From Variovorax paradoxus (GTDB taxonomy: Bacteria > Pseudomonadota > Gammaproteobacteria > Burkholderiales > Burkholderiaceae_C), in the NCBI RefSeq assembly GCF_009755665.1, contig NZ_CP046622.1, forward strand, positions 2,666,001 to 2,730,000: 64,000 bases of DNA, in the 5' to 3' direction. Below the pieces are notes generated by a model. That model did not search any database. It saw nothing but the letters and a program-made list of their open reading frames with translations, and was not told where the DNA came from. Below are positions 42,297-51,838 of this stretch, one piece after another (the first letter of the stretch is position 1; each line of letters opens with the position of its first letter). The position numbers were made by a program, and so were the translations under genes.

Positions 42297-42458
42297 GGTG
42301 AGCTCCAAAAATGTGAATTCTTCCCAGATCCTACCCGCTTCCGGACTGCTGTCTGACAGGGCGGGCAGGGCGCCGCGATACCTTCGAGTCCTCCGTGAAG
42401 GAGCGACGCGGGCAAGTGTCAGCGCCGAAGAAAAAAACGCATTCAACGAGGTTCAGCC

Positions 42459-42749
42459 ATGCCGTTGTTCTACTTGCTAAGCCTGCAGACCGCCTTGCTG
42501 CCCAAGGTGGTGACGAGACCCGAAGATGTTCAGTATGTGAGCGTGTTGAAAGCCACCGGGCTTGTCGAAGCGGACATCGCGCCGGCGTCCGATGCAGGTG
42601 GCAAGTACCACATTGCCCGCACAGCCACGGTGACGCGCATCACCGAAGACGGCCTGGCGGAAATCAACAAGATGCTGCATGAACCCCGGCGAATGGCGAG
42701 GACGCTGCAGATCGCCAGGAACAAGATGAGGCGTTCTTCGATGGCTTGA
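42459..42749 (+). CDS. Hypothetical protein
   Basis: A 96-residue protein, MPLFYLLSLQTALLPKVV at the start, then VSVLKATGLVEADIAP and a basic C-terminus. GAGG lies about 9 nt before the ATG. It is short and of unknown family, but its composition and third-base GC are coding-like. Confidence 0.5.
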   Translation: MPLFYLLSLQTALLPKVVTRPEDVQYVSVLKATGLVEADIAPASDAGGKYHIARTATVTRITEDGLAEINKMLHEPRRMARTLQIARNKMRRSSMA

Positions 42750-42795
42750 ACGCATTGCCTATTTGGCGATGCCAAATAAGCCGCCTGAAAAGAAA

Positions 42796-42826
42796 ATGCC
42801 CCGCTACCTTTTGAGTAGCGGGGCAT
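42796..42826 (-). terminator. Terminator of tRNA-Asn
   Basis: A perfect 12-bp stem (ATGCCCCGCTAC / GTAGCGGGGCAT, 7-nt loop) lies 22 bp past the tRNA 3' end. On the minus strand it is followed by a T-rich run (TTTCTTTTC), so it terminates leftward transcription. Confidence 0.8.
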
Positions 42827-42848
42827 CCAGTTGCCTTGCGGCTTGTAG

Positions 42849-42924
42849 TGGCTCCTCGACCTGGGCTCGAACCAGGGACCTACGGATTAACAGTCCGGCG
42901 CTCTACCAACTGAGCTATCGAGGA
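42849..42924 (-). tRNA. tRNA-Asn (GTT)
   Basis: A 76-nt tRNA including encoded CCA, read leftward. The acceptor stem TCCTCGA pairs with TCGAGGA. The D arm is GCTCAGTTGGTAGAGC, the anticodon loop CTGTTAA gives GUU, and the T arm is CTGGTTCGAGCCCAG. All stems are intact. Confidence 0.97.
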
Positions 42925-43013
42925 ACAAGCCTCAGATTATAGCGTGATTTTTTGGGCCTTTCGAACCCGCGCATGCGACCGCAATAAATTTCTGAAGATT
43001 TTTTGAGCGTCGC

Positions 43014-45191
43014 TCACAGCGACACGCTCAGACCAAGGCGCAGCGTGCGCGGCGCTCCGGGAAACAGGTACACATGGCCGAACTGGTAGGGCGATTCTTT
43101 CCAGTAGCGGCGGTCGAACAGGTTGTCGACGGCAAGGCTCCAACTTGTCTGAACACCGCGCAGTTTGGTGTCGTAGCGCAGCACCGCATCGACGCGGGTC
43201 CATGAGGGCAGGGCGATGGAACCGTCGGGCAGCACGTTGCGCCGGCCTTCATGCGAAAGCTGCCCCAGCATCTCGAGGCCAGGCACCGATGCGACGCGGT
43301 ACGCAGCCTGCGCGCGCAGCACCTGCTTGGGCACGTTGGTGGGCCACTGGCCGTTGACGGCGGGCTCTGCGGTGCTGCCGCGGCGCTTGGCATCCATCAG
43401 CGTGACGCTGCCGCCAAAGCGCCAGGGGCCGGTGTTCCATTGCGCGCCTGCCTCGAGGCCGCGGTGCACCGCACTGCCGTCGTAGCGGCCGTCGCACGGC
43501 GTGGTGCCAAGCCGGTTGCAGGCGTCGAGGTTTGTCATAGGGCGCTTGATGTCGAACCACGCAAGCTGCCAGTTGAAGACATCGCTGCCGCCCTTGAGCC
43601 CAAGCTCCCACTGGCGCGAGGTGAGCGCGGGCAGCGCCTCGCCGGCGTTGGTGTACTGCGAGCTCTTGTTCGGCACGATCTGCGACTCCACGCCCTTGCC
43701 CCAGCTTGCATAGGCCAGCAGCCCGGGCTGGATGGCGTAGCTGGCCGCAATCCATGGCGTGGTGATGCCGTCCTTGTAGCCGGTGGGGCGCGAGCCGTCG
43801 GTGCGAATGCTGTCGCGGTCGAGCCGCGTGTGGCGCAGGCCGACCCAGGTGGTGAAGCGGCTGTTCCAGCGAATGGCGTCTTGCACCGAAAGCTCGGTCG
43901 AGCGCTCGTCGCGGTTGGTGTTGGCGTCTGTGAGCGTCGGGTCTGGCGGCACGATGGCGGTGGCCCAGATGTTGCCGGTGCCGACGTAGTTGTAGGCCTG
44001 GTCCTGGAAGCGGTTGCGCACGCGGCTTGCGAGCACGCTAAAGCCGAGCTCATGCCGCACGCTGCCGGTCATCACGTTGCCTTTGAGGTTCAGGCTGCCG
44101 GCAGTTTGCGTGCGCCGCTCGTTCTCGCTGCGAAAGTCGTAGAAGTCGAAGGTGCCGTCGGAGCAGTAGCGGTCGTAGTTGCCTTCGGCGCCGCAGCCGA
44201 AGGCATAGGCCAGGCGGTCATCGGTCTTGAGCCGCTGCTGGCCGATTTGCGCGCTCCACCGCCAGTCGGCATTGATCGCCTGGCTGAAGCGCACGCTGCC
44301 GGTGAGCGCGTTGAACTCCGAAGGCTGCGACCACGGCTGGTTGTTGAGGTTGATCTTCGGATCGACCGGGGCGGGCAGCGCATTGCCCAGCAGGCTGAAG
44401 CCGTTCTGGCTCGGCTGCGTCTTGTGGCTGCGCTCGATTTCGAATTCGAGCACCGAGTCGCGCGTGATGCGCCAGTCGCCGGCCAGCGAAAACATGTTGC
44501 GGTTGCCGTCGATGTTGTGCGTGAGCGGCTTGAGGTTTTCGTTCACCACGTTCAGCCGGTAGCCGAACTCGCGGTTCGCGCCAAAGCGCCCGCCAAGATC
44601 GAGCGCGCCGAGCACGCTGCCGCGGCTGGTGGTTTCCAGGCGCAGCATGCGCAAGTCTTGCTCGGTGGGCCGCTTGACCACGTAGTTGACCAAGCCGCCG
44701 GGCGCGCTGGTGCCGGCCTGGATCCCGCTGGTGCCGCGCAAGATTTCAACGCGCTCCTTGTTGTCGAGCGGAATCGATGTCTCGGCGCTGATCGGCAAGC
44801 CCTCGCGCCGGTAGTTGAAGCGGTTGTCCAGCACAAAGCCGCGCACGGTCAGGTAGTCCCAGTAGCCGGCTGAGTTGTAGGCATCGGTCACCGACGAATC
44901 GAACTGCGTGAGGTCCGCCAGCCTGCGCGCACCGCTCGCGCGAAGCTGCGTGCTGTCGATGACCGTGGCCGAAAGCGGCAGCTCGCGCACCGGCACGTCG
45001 CCGAAGCCGCTCACGTCGGCTTGCGGCGCCGCATTGCTTTCGTTCACCGTGATGGCGGGCAGCTCTGTTGGCTGCTGGGCCTGCGCGCCGCCGGCCGCCA
45101 GAAGGAAGGCGACAGCCGCTGCGCGCGACACGGGCGACAGCGGCCATGCGGGGAAAAGAAATTGCTTCTCTGTCATTCTTGTCTTGTTCAT
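43014..45191 (-). CDS. TonB-dependent outer-membrane receptor in the thiamin operon
   Basis: A 725-residue receptor with a signal peptide (hydrophobic core ending AAGGAQAQ), a plug domain (ELPLSATVIDSTQL, LRGTSGIQAGTSAPGGLVNYV) and a 22-strand barrel ending in LRLGLSVSL. It resembles siderophore-type receptors. Its ATG overlaps the thiE stop as ATGA, so it belongs to the thiO-thiS-thiG-thiE operon. A ligand related to thiamin or its precursors is plausible from context, but the sequence family is better known for ferric siderophores. Confidence 0.9.
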   Translation of the reverse strand: MNKTRMTEKQFLFPAWPLSPVSRAAAVAFLLAAGGAQAQQPTELPAITVNESNAAPQADVSGFGDVPVRELPLSATVIDSTQLRASGARRLADLTQFDSSVTDAYNSAGYWDYLTVRGFVLDNRFNYRREGLPISAETSIPLDNKERVEILRGTSGIQAGTSAPGGLVNYVVKRPTEQDLRMLRLETTSRGSVLGALDLGGRFGANREFGYRLNVVNENLKPLTHNIDGNRNMFSLAGDWRITRDSVLEFEIERSHKTQPSQNGFSLLGNALPAPVDPKINLNNQPWSQPSEFNALTGSVRFSQAINADWRWSAQIGQQRLKTDDRLAYAFGCGAEGNYDRYCSDGTFDFYDFRSENERRTQTAGSLNLKGNVMTGSVRHELGFSVLASRVRNRFQDQAYNYVGTGNIWATAIVPPDPTLTDANTNRDERSTELSVQDAIRWNSRFTTWVGLRHTRLDRDSIRTDGSRPTGYKDGITTPWIAASYAIQPGLLAYASWGKGVESQIVPNKSSQYTNAGEALPALTSRQWELGLKGGSDVFNWQLAWFDIKRPMTNLDACNRLGTTPCDGRYDGSAVHRGLEAGAQWNTGPWRFGGSVTLMDAKRRGSTAEPAVNGQWPTNVPKQVLRAQAAYRVASVPGLEMLGQLSHEGRRNVLPDGSIALPSWTRVDAVLRYDTKLRGVQTSWSLAVDNLFDRRYWKESPYQFGHVYLFPGAPRTLRLGLSVSL

Positions 45192-46120
45192 GCGGCGGCT
45201 GCGCTCATGGCCGCCATCCATTGAGCGGCCGTGGCCTCCGGGTTATCTGCGGTGACAAGCGCGCGCACCACGGCAACGGAGCCCACGCCGGTGGCCAGCA
45301 CCTCGGGCAGGCGCACCGCATCGATGCCGCCGATGCCCACTTGCGGATAGCCGCGCAGGAGGCGTGCATACGCTGCAAGCCGCGCCACGCCCTGCGGAGC
45401 CGTCGCCATCTTCTTGAGGGTGGTCGGGTACACCGCGCCCATCGCGATGTAGCTGGGGCTCACCGCATCGGCGCGCACCATCTCGGCGTAGCCGTGGGTG
45501 CTCACGCCAAGGCGCAAACCGGCATCGCGTATTTGCCGCACCTGCGTTGGCGAGAGCGCGTCCAGGTCTTCCTGGCCAAGGTGCACGCCGTAGGCACGGG
45601 CGGCAATGGCCGTCTGCCAATGGTCGTTGATGAAGAGCAGCGCGCCGGTGCCGCGCACCGCGTCGACGGCGGCCTGCACCTCATGCTCGATGGTTGCGAC
45701 GTCGTCCGACTTGAAGCGCAGCTGCACGGTGGGCACGCCGGCGCGCGCCATGCGGCCGACCCATTGCTCATCTGGCAACACCGCGTACAGGCCGAGTCGT
45801 TCGGGGCAGGGCGCAAAGGCATCGTCGCGTGCCGCGGGCGGAAACGCGCGCATGCCGAAATCGGCCGGCGTCTCGGGCCATTGGCTCGCGTCGAATGCGC
45901 CGGTGCGCACTGTCTGTGCCTGCCAGGCGAGCGCAAGGCATTCGGCGTCGATTTCGATGAAGCCGAGCGCCGCGCAGGCCTGCTTGGCGCCGCGGTACAC
46001 CGGGTCGTCCGACGAAAAGCTGCCGGCCGAAATGGCCGCGGCCGTGATGGCGCCGAAGCGCAAGCCATGCGCCGCTACGATGGCGTGGGCAACAGCCCGG
46101 TGGTCGTTCAGTGCGGTCAT
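45188..46120 (-). CDS. thiE: Thiamin-phosphate synthase with N-terminal extension
   Basis: A 310-residue protein. Residues about 115-310 are the TIM-barrel thiamin-phosphate synthase joining HMP-PP and the thiazole phosphate: [35 protein letters not shown], and [18 protein letters not shown]. The first about 110 residues ([15 protein letters not shown] and on) are not part of standard ThiE, about 210 residues, and are unassigned. The ATG overlaps the thiG stop as ATGA, which supports the long form. Confidence 0.9.
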   Translation of the reverse strand: MTALNDHRAVAHAIVAAHGLRFGAITAAAISAGSFSSDDPVYRGAKQACAALGFIEIDAECLALAWQAQTVRTGAFDASQWPETPADFGMRAFPPAARDDAFAPCPERLGLYAVLPDEQWVGRMARAGVPTVQLRFKSDDVATIEHEVQAAVDAVRGTGALLFINDHWQTAIAARAYGVHLGQEDLDALSPTQVRQIRDAGLRLGVSTHGYAEMVRADAVSPSYIAMGAVYPTTLKKMATAPQGVARLAAYARLLRGYPQVGIGGIDAVRLPEVLATGVGSVAVVRALVTADNPEATAAQWMAAMSAAAA

Positions 46121-46947
46121 GCGGTGTGATGCCAGAAGGGCGTGCCGAGCACCGGCGTGCTCGGCTGCGCGGAGTCTTGCGCGGCCATGGCGCCGGAGCG
46201 GTAGGCCGCGCGGCCGGCCTGCACCGCGTCTGCAAAGGCTCCGGCCATCGACACCGGGTCTTGCGCGAGCGCGACTGCCGTGTTGAGCAGCACGCCGTCG
46301 TAACCCCATTCCATCACCTGGCAGGCATGCGAGGGCAGGCCCAGGCCCGCATCGACCAGCATCGGCACGCTCAGCCGCTCGCGCAGCAATTGCAGCGCAT
46401 AGGGGTTTACCGGGCCGCGGCCGGTGCCGATGGGTGCGGCCCATGGCATGACGGCCTGGCAGCCCACGTCGACGAGGCGCTGGCACAGCACCAGGTCTTC
46501 GGTGCAGTAGGGCAGCACCTGGAAGCCGTCGCGGATCAGCTGCGATGCGGCATCGACGAGATTCAGCGTGTCCGGCTGCAGCGTGTAGTCGTCGCCGATG
46601 AGTTCGAGCTTGATCCAGGGCGTGTCGAAAAGCTCGCGCGCCATCTGCGCCGTGGCAATCACTTCTTGCACGCTGTGGCAGCCGGCGGTATTGGGCAGCA
46701 CGGGCACCGCGAGCCGGCGCAGCAGTTCCCAGAAACCGTTGCCGCTGTCGCTTGCGCCGGGGCTTGCGGACTGGCGCCGCAGCGAGGCGGTCAGCATGGC
46801 GGGCCTGGCGCGCTTCACGGCGGCTTCGAGCAGGTCCGGCGAAGGGTAGCGCGCGGTGCCCAGCAGCAGGCGGCTGTGAAAGGTCTGGCCGTACAGAACC
46901 AGCGGATCGCCGTCTGGCGCTGAAGAAGTGGAAGAGGTGGTGGTCAT
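46117..46947 (-). CDS. thiG: Thiazole synthase
   Basis: A 276-residue TIM-barrel enzyme forming the thiazole ring from dehydroglycine, DXP and ThiS thiocarboxylate. [40 protein letters not shown] and the Schiff-base Lys in WIKLELIGD are present, with [12 protein letters not shown] at the phosphate site. Its stop overlaps thiE. The [20 protein letters not shown] helix ends the fold; about 20 extra residues follow. Confidence 0.95.
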   Translation of the reverse strand: MTTTSSTSSAPDGDPLVLYGQTFHSRLLLGTARYPSPDLLEAAVKRARPAMLTASLRRQSASPGASDSGNGFWELLRRLAVPVLPNTAGCHSVQEVIATAQMARELFDTPWIKLELIGDDYTLQPDTLNLVDAASQLIRDGFQVLPYCTEDLVLCQRLVDVGCQAVMPWAAPIGTGRGPVNPYALQLLRERLSVPMLVDAGLGLPSHACQVMEWGYDGVLLNTAVALAQDPVSMAGAFADAVQAGRAAYRSGAMAAQDSAQPSTPVLGTPFWHHTA

Positions 46948-46980
46948 GGTGTGTGTTGTCTCCGTCGCTATGTCGTTCGT

Positions 46981-47184
46981 TCAGCCGCCGGTCACGGGGC
47001 GGATCACTTCGATGCGGTCTTGGGGTTGCAGTGCGCGCGCCGCATAGGCCGAGCGCGGCACGAATTCGCGGTTCACCGCCACTGCAAAAGGCGGCACGGC
47101 GTTCAGCGCGGCCAGCGCGTCCACCAGCGTGGCGCTTTCGGGCAGCGCAAATGGCTTGTCGTTGATCAGCACGTCGATCGTCAT
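46981..47184 (-). CDS. thiS: Sulfur carrier protein ThiS
   Basis: A 67-residue ubiquitin-like carrier ending in the required Gly-Gly (RPVTGG), which becomes a thiocarboxylate for thiazole synthesis. The ATG at 47184 overlaps the thiO stop as ATGA; thiG starts 33 bp after its stop. Small but unmistakable by context and C-terminus. Confidence 0.94.
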   Translation of the reverse strand: MTIDVLINDKPFALPESATLVDALAALNAVPPFAVAVNREFVPRSAYAARALQPQDRIEVIRPVTGG

Positions 47185-48272
47185 GTGTCGGAAATCTCCA
47201 GGCCAAGGCTTTGCGCGAGCTGGGAGCGGCCATGCACCAGCAGCTCCATGGCTGCGTCGAGCACGGCGGGCGCGATCATGAAACCGTGGCGGTACAGGCC
47301 GTTGATCTGCAGCACGCGCGGGTGCGGCTGGCGGATGGCGGGCAGGTTGTCGGGCAGCGTCGGGCGGCATTGCGTCGCAATTTCCAGAATGCGGGCTTCG
47401 GCAAAGCCGCTGTGCACCGCATAGGCGGCGCTCAGCAGCTCGAGCGTGGAGCGCACGCTGGCGGGCGACATGTCGTCCGATTCGATTTCGGTCGCGCCAA
47501 TCACGAACACGCCGCCGGGCTTGGGCGCGATGTAGAGCGGATAGCGTGGATGCACCAGCCGCGTCGGCCGCTGCAATGCCACCTCGGGCGCATGCACGCG
47601 AATGACTTCGCCGCGCACGCCGCGCAGTGCATTCCACTGGGGCTTGGCGCCAAGCCCTCTGCAGTCGATCACGCGGTCGGGCTGGCCGGGTGCGCCCGGA
47701 GAAAAATCGCTTGGTGCGCGAGGGGATTGCCAGTGCAGTTGCACGTTGGGGCTGTTCTCCAGCGTGGCGAGCAGTGCAGAAAGCAGCGCGCGGTTGTCGA
47801 GCTGGCCTTCTCCGGGGAGCAAAAGCCCCTGTGCGAAGCGCTGCCCCAATGAAGGCTCGAGTGCGGCAATGCCGCTACCGTCGAGCGTTTGCATGGGGGC
47901 CAGTTCGGGCACCTGCTGCGTCGTGCGGGCCAGCACGCGCGCGAGCCGCGCAGCCTCTGCTGCATCTTGCCGGTGCCACAGCACCAGCGTGCCTTCGCGC
48001 TGAAAGAACACAGGCTGTGCGAGCGGCGCCAGCAGTTCGGGCCAGCGCGTCAATGCGTAGTGGCCCATGCGCACCACTGAAGCTGGGGCTACTGCGGATT
48101 CAGCCAGCGGCGCGAGCATGGCGGCCGCCACGCGCGCCGCCGCGCCGTCGGCCGTGGGACTGGCGGCATCGAACAGATCGACATTGCAGCCGGCCCGCGC
48201 CAGCGTGACCGCGAGCAAGCGCCCCATCAGCCCCGCGCCGAGGATGGCGGCCGATTGAAACGGAAGGCTCAT
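47181..48272 (-). CDS. thiO: Glycine oxidase ThiO
   Basis: A 363-residue FAD enzyme oxidising glycine to the dehydroglycine used by ThiG. The FAD motif AAILGAGLMGRLLAVTLARAG (in parts) is at the N-terminus, and the C-terminal part has GLYRHGFMIAPAV. It heads the leftward operon thiO-thiS-thiG-thiE-TonB receptor. Its Shine-Dalgarno AGGGGAAGG is part of a hairpin stem. thiD is divergent 77 bp away. Confidence 0.93.
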   Translation of the reverse strand: MSLPFQSAAILGAGLMGRLLAVTLARAGCNVDLFDAASPTADGAAARVAAAMLAPLAESAVAPASVVRMGHYALTRWPELLAPLAQPVFFQREGTLVLWHRQDAAEAARLARVLARTTQQVPELAPMQTLDGSGIAALEPSLGQRFAQGLLLPGEGQLDNRALLSALLATLENSPNVQLHWQSPRAPSDFSPGAPGQPDRVIDCRGLGAKPQWNALRGVRGEVIRVHAPEVALQRPTRLVHPRYPLYIAPKPGGVFVIGATEIESDDMSPASVRSTLELLSAAYAVHSGFAEARILEIATQCRPTLPDNLPAIRQPHPRVLQINGLYRHGFMIAPAVLDAAMELLVHGRSQLAQSLGLEISDT

Positions 48273-48281
48273 GGCTTTGTT

Positions 48282-48302
48282 CCTTCCCCTGCTGGGGGAA
48301 GG
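48282..48302 (-). promoter_or_regulatory. Hairpin enclosing the thiO ribosome-binding site
   Basis: CCTTCCCC at 48282-48289 and GGGGAAGG at 48295-48302 form an 8-bp stem with a 5-nt loop. On the minus strand the downstream arm is the purine-rich ribosome-binding site of thiO, ending 9 nt before its ATG. The sequence also resembles dispersed CCTTCCCC-type intergenic repeats common in related genomes, so the pairing may be incidental. Confidence 0.45.
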
Positions 48303-48349
48303 CCGGGATGGGGGCGGGCAGGGCGCCCAACTCGCCGATAATTTTCAGC

Positions 48350-49213
48350 ATGACCCAAGCTGCACACTCCGACGCGCACCAAGCGCCCCAGCGCTACGTG
48401 CGCGTGCTCTCGATTGCCGGCTCCGACAGCGGCGGCGGTGCGGGCATCCAGGCCGACCTGAAGACTTTCGCGGCGCTCGGCTGCTACGGCATGACGGCGA
48501 TCACTGCGCTCACTGCGCAGAACACGCGCGGCGTGTCGGGCATTCACGGCGTGCCGCCTGCTTTTCTCAAGGCGCAGATCCAGGCGGTGGTCGAGGACAT
48601 CGGTGTCGATGCGGTCAAGCTCGGCATGCTGCACGCGCCCGAGGTGGTCGACGTGGTGGCCTGGGCCATCGATCACTACCGGCTGCCCAACGTGGTGCTC
48701 GATCCGGTTATGGTCGCGACCAGCGGCGACCGGCTGATTGCCGCCGAGACGGTGCAGGTGCTGGTGCGCGAGCTGTTTCCGCGCGCCGTGGTGGTGACGC
48801 CCAACCTCGACGAAGCGGCCTTGCTCATCGGCCATACCATCGACGGCATCGATGCGCTCGACCAGGCGGCCGAAGAACTGCTGGCGCTTGGCGCACAGGC
48901 CGTGCTGCTCAAGGGCGGTCACTTGCCCGGCGACGACGTCGTCGATGTGCTGCTGGGGCGCGGCGGCGTGCGCAAGCGCCTGGCCTCGGCCCGCATTGCA
49001 AGCCGCAACCTGCATGGCACCGGCTGCACGCTGTCGTCCGCGATTGCCGCGCACCTGGCGCTGGGCCTGGCGTTGCCCGAGGCCGTGGAGCGCGCGCGTG
49101 CCTACGTACTCGGCGCCATGGCCGCCGGTGCGGACGTGCGCATCGGCGAGGGACACGGTCCGCTCAACCACGGTTTTGCGCCAGTGCCGATGCACCGCCT
49201 GCCGTTGTTGTAG
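48350..49213 (+). CDS. thiD: Hydroxymethylpyrimidine/phosphomethylpyrimidine kinase
   Basis: A 287-residue ribokinase-fold enzyme phosphorylating HMP to HMP-PP. SIAGSDSGGGAGIQADLKTF at the N-terminus, the catalytic-loop NLHGTGCTLSSAIAA and VVLDPVMVATSGD are all present. It is rightward, between leftward thiO and leftward cytX, and its 3' end overlaps that of cytX by 50 bp. Confidence 0.95.
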   Translation: MTQAAHSDAHQAPQRYVRVLSIAGSDSGGGAGIQADLKTFAALGCYGMTAITALTAQNTRGVSGIHGVPPAFLKAQIQAVVEDIGVDAVKLGMLHAPEVVDVVAWAIDHYRLPNVVLDPVMVATSGDRLIAAETVQVLVRELFPRAVVVTPNLDEAALLIGHTIDGIDALDQAAEELLALGAQAVLLKGGHLPGDDVVDVLLGRGGVRKRLASARIASRNLHGTGCTLSSAIAAHLALGLALPEAVERARAYVLGAMAAGADVRIGEGHGPLNHGFAPVPMHRLPLL

Positions 49214-50516
49214 ATGCCGGCTTGGGCCGGCTGATCCACGCCAGCAGGAAGGTGGCCGCCAGCGTCGGCAACGCGGAGCCGAACTGGGGCGCCCACTTGG
49301 CACAGGCGTGATAGGCCGCAATGCCGGCAATCCAGATCAGCGCCGCGCCAAGGTCGACGCGGCGGTTGCCGACTGATGCAATGGCCCGGCCCGTGCCCAG
49401 CCGCCCCAGGATCACGCCGTAAAGCGGCACGAACACAGAGCTCAGCATCAGCAGAAACGGCTCGAGCGTGTGCATGGGCAGCACCAGCGCCAGCGCGGTG
49501 CACAGCGCCGCCATCAGCAGGCCCCAGCGGCGCACGCTCCAGCGCGGCAGCAGGCTGTGGGTGGACACCGCGCCCGAATACACGTCGCCATACGCGTTGT
49601 CGAGCTCGTCGATGAGGATGAGGCCGAGCGCCACCAGGCCGCCTTGCGCGAGCAGCAGCGCAGTGACAAGCCCGGTGCCCGGCTCCGCCACGCTCACCAC
49701 CATGACGCCGAGCGCATAGCACCAGATGTTGGCCAGCGCGTAGCCGAGCCAGGTGCCGGTGAATGCGCTGCCAAGGCCACCCCGTCCGTTGGCATTGCGC
49801 TTGCCGTGCCGCGCGTAGTCGGCCACCAGCGGCAGCCACGACACCGGCATGGCAATCACCAGATCGAGCGCACTGAACATGCCCATGCCGCCGGCGCCCG
49901 GCCGTGCCCAGAAGGCGTCCAGCCCCTTGGCCTCGAGCCGCGTTGCGAACTGCCAGGTGAGCCACAGCAGCGAGAGCACCACCAGCGGCAGGCCGAAGCG
50001 GCTGACGAAGCGCCGCACCAGCTTGACCATGGAGCCCGCGAGCAGCGCCAGCAGCACCGCGCCCCAGAGCAGGGTGGTAAGGGCGCCGCCCAGCGGGCCT
50101 GTGAGCGTGAGGCCGAACGCCTGCTGGCCGATGGCTTGCGTGCCCTCGCGCATGATCACCAGTTCGAAGGTGGTCCAGCCCACCAGCTGCACGATGTTGA
50201 GCAACACCGGCAGCCGCGCGAAGGCGCTGCCGTAGGTGGCGTGCATCAGCCCGGCGCTTGCCAGACCGGTTTCGCAGCCCAGCCGCGCGGTCCAGGCCAG
50301 GAGGCCCGCGCCGAGCAGCGAGCCCAGCACAATGGCAATGGCCGCATCGCGCGTGCCCACCGCCGGCACCAGGTAGGCGCCGATCTGCATTACCAGCAGC
50401 CCCACACCCAGGCTGAACCAGAGCGATGCATGGTCGTGCCAGCCGAACACGCGCTGCGACGCGGGCAAAGGCGTCAGCGCCTCGTTGGCGGAAGAAAAAC
50501 TATCGTCGTGTGCCAT
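49164..50516 (-). CDS. cytX: Putative hydroxymethylpyrimidine permease (NCS1 family)
   Basis: A 450-residue transporter with about 12 transmembrane helices of the nucleobase-cation-symport-1 family (HDHASLWFSLGVGLLVMQIG, LDLVIAMPVSWLPLVADYARHGK, IDELDNAYGDVYSGAVS). CytX is a predicted importer of the thiamin precursor HMP. The TPP riboswitch directly upstream and the neighbouring thi genes support a thiamin-related substrate over cytosine. The ATG at 50516 follows the riboswitch by 87 bp. Its 3' end overlaps thiD. Confidence 0.9.
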   Translation of the reverse strand: MAHDDSFSSANEALTPLPASQRVFGWHDHASLWFSLGVGLLVMQIGAYLVPAVGTRDAAIAIVLGSLLGAGLLAWTARLGCETGLASAGLMHATYGSAFARLPVLLNIVQLVGWTTFELVIMREGTQAIGQQAFGLTLTGPLGGALTTLLWGAVLLALLAGSMVKLVRRFVSRFGLPLVVLSLLWLTWQFATRLEAKGLDAFWARPGAGGMGMFSALDLVIAMPVSWLPLVADYARHGKRNANGRGGLGSAFTGTWLGYALANIWCYALGVMVVSVAEPGTGLVTALLLAQGGLVALGLILIDELDNAYGDVYSGAVSTHSLLPRWSVRRWGLLMAALCTALALVLPMHTLEPFLLMLSSVFVPLYGVILGRLGTGRAIASVGNRRVDLGAALIWIAGIAAYHACAKWAPQFGSALPTLAATFLLAWISRPKPASTTTAGGASALAQNRG

Positions 50517-50602
50517 CCAGTTGCTCCAGTGCAAAAGGTTTGGCAGGTGGGCGAGGCTCCGGCGGCGCAGCCATCGCGCGAGACAACGCGACAGGCCGCC
50601 GG

Positions 50603-50702
50603 ACCAGCTTCCCTGCGCGAGGATTACCTCAGTCAGGTTCAAAGGGACTCTCTCAGTCAGCCCCGGAACGGATTCCGGTTCGACACCCCTAGCGGTGGTG
50701 CT
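50603..50702 (-). promoter_or_regulatory. TPP riboswitch
   Basis: Read leftward, it has the conserved core: CTAGGGGTG near 50691, CTGACTGAGAGAGTCCC, then TTTGAACCTGACTGAGGTAA and CGCAGGGAAGCTGG. These are the P1-P5 landmarks of the thiamin pyrophosphate (THI element) riboswitch. It precedes cytX and would lower its expression when thiamin pyrophosphate is abundant. Confidence 0.95.
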
Positions 50703-50800
50703 CCGCGCCGTGGCGCAAAGCGGAAACTATTGTACGAGCCTCGGCGCGAAGCATCCAGACGGCGGAGGGCCATTCGGCCCACCGTCTGTTTCAGCGGTTT

Positions 50801-51838
50801 TTAGCGGCGAGCGGCGGCCACGCCCAGCAGCTCATGCAGCCGCGTGCTGGTGGTCGTGTACTGCAGCGGAATCGCCTTGCCCGGAAACACCAGGGCGGCG
50901 GCGCCCCAGGCTGCCAGCGTGGCCTCGTGGAACCCGCAGACGATGAGCTTCTTCTTGCCTGGGTAGGTGTTGATGTCGCCCACCGCGAACACGCCGCGCT
51001 CGCGGGTTTCGTACTTCTCGGTGTCGACCGGCACCTGCTTGCGCTCGAGCTCCAGGCCCCAGTCGGCGATGGGCCCGAGGCGCGGCGAAATGCCGAGGCA
51101 GGCGACCAGCGCATCGAGCGGCAGGTCGACCGTGGTCGCGTCGGGCGTGGCGATCTGCAGTTGCTTGCCGTCGAATGCGGTGGGCTGGCCCACCTTGAAC
51201 GCCAGCCTGCCTTCGGCGACCAGCGCGCGCATCGAAGCGACGAGTCCTTCGTCGGCCTGGAAGCCATCGCGCCGGTGCACCAGCGTGACCTGATTGGCAA
51301 TGGCCGTGAGCGCGATGGCGGTTTGCAGCGCAATCTCGTCGCCGCCATTCACCACCACCGTTTGTCCCGCGAAGCGGTCCAGCGAATCGGGGTGATAGAA
51401 AAGCGAGCTGCCTTCGAACTGCGCAATACCTTCGACGGCGATGCGCTTGGGCACGAAGGCGCCGACGCCTGCGGCAATGAACACCGTCCTGGCCAGGAAG
51501 GCTTTGCCCGCCGACGTTGTCAGCAGCAAGCGATCGTCGACCTGGCGGGCAAGGGTGGCGACCTGCTCGCCGAAGTGGAACTGCGGCTTGAACGGCGCAA
51601 CCTGCTGCAGCAGCGATTGCGCAAGATCGCGCCCGCTGGTAACCGGCGTACCCGGAATGTCGTAGATCGGCTTGTCGCCATAGAGCGCCACGCACTGGCC
51701 GCCGGCGGCGGGCAGCGCATCGACGACGTGGCAGGAGATTTCAAGCAGGCCGAGCTGGAAGGCCTGGAACAGCCCGACCGGACCGGCGCCGATGATGAGC
51801 GCGTCGGTCTCGATGGGGGCTGGGCCTGCCGGGTTCAA
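50801..51838 (-). CDS. Ferredoxin-NADP+ reductase, thioredoxin-reductase type
   Basis: A 345-residue FAD protein of the type 2 (TrxR-like) FNR family, lacking the CxxC of thioredoxin reductase. FAD motif [22 protein letters not shown] motif [14 protein letters not shown], and [19 protein letters not shown] near the C-terminus. A TTG at 51838 overlaps the fdxA stop as TTGA and is preferred; a GTG at 51877 would add 13 residues. It is coupled to the 7Fe ferredoxin and downstream of the cys operon. Confidence 0.9.
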   Translation of the reverse strand: MNPAGPAPIETDALIIGAGPVGLFQAFQLGLLEISCHVVDALPAAGGQCVALYGDKPIYDIPGTPVTSGRDLAQSLLQQVAPFKPQFHFGEQVATLARQVDDRLLLTTSAGKAFLARTVFIAAGVGAFVPKRIAVEGIAQFEGSSLFYHPDSLDRFAGQTVVVNGGDEIALQTAIALTAIANQVTLVHRRDGFQADEGLVASMRALVAEGRLAFKVGQPTAFDGKQLQIATPDATTVDLPLDALVACLGISPRLGPIADWGLELERKQVPVDTEKYETRERGVFAVGDINTYPGKKKLIVCGFHEATLAAWGAAALVFPGKAIPLQYTTTSTRLHELLGVAAARR

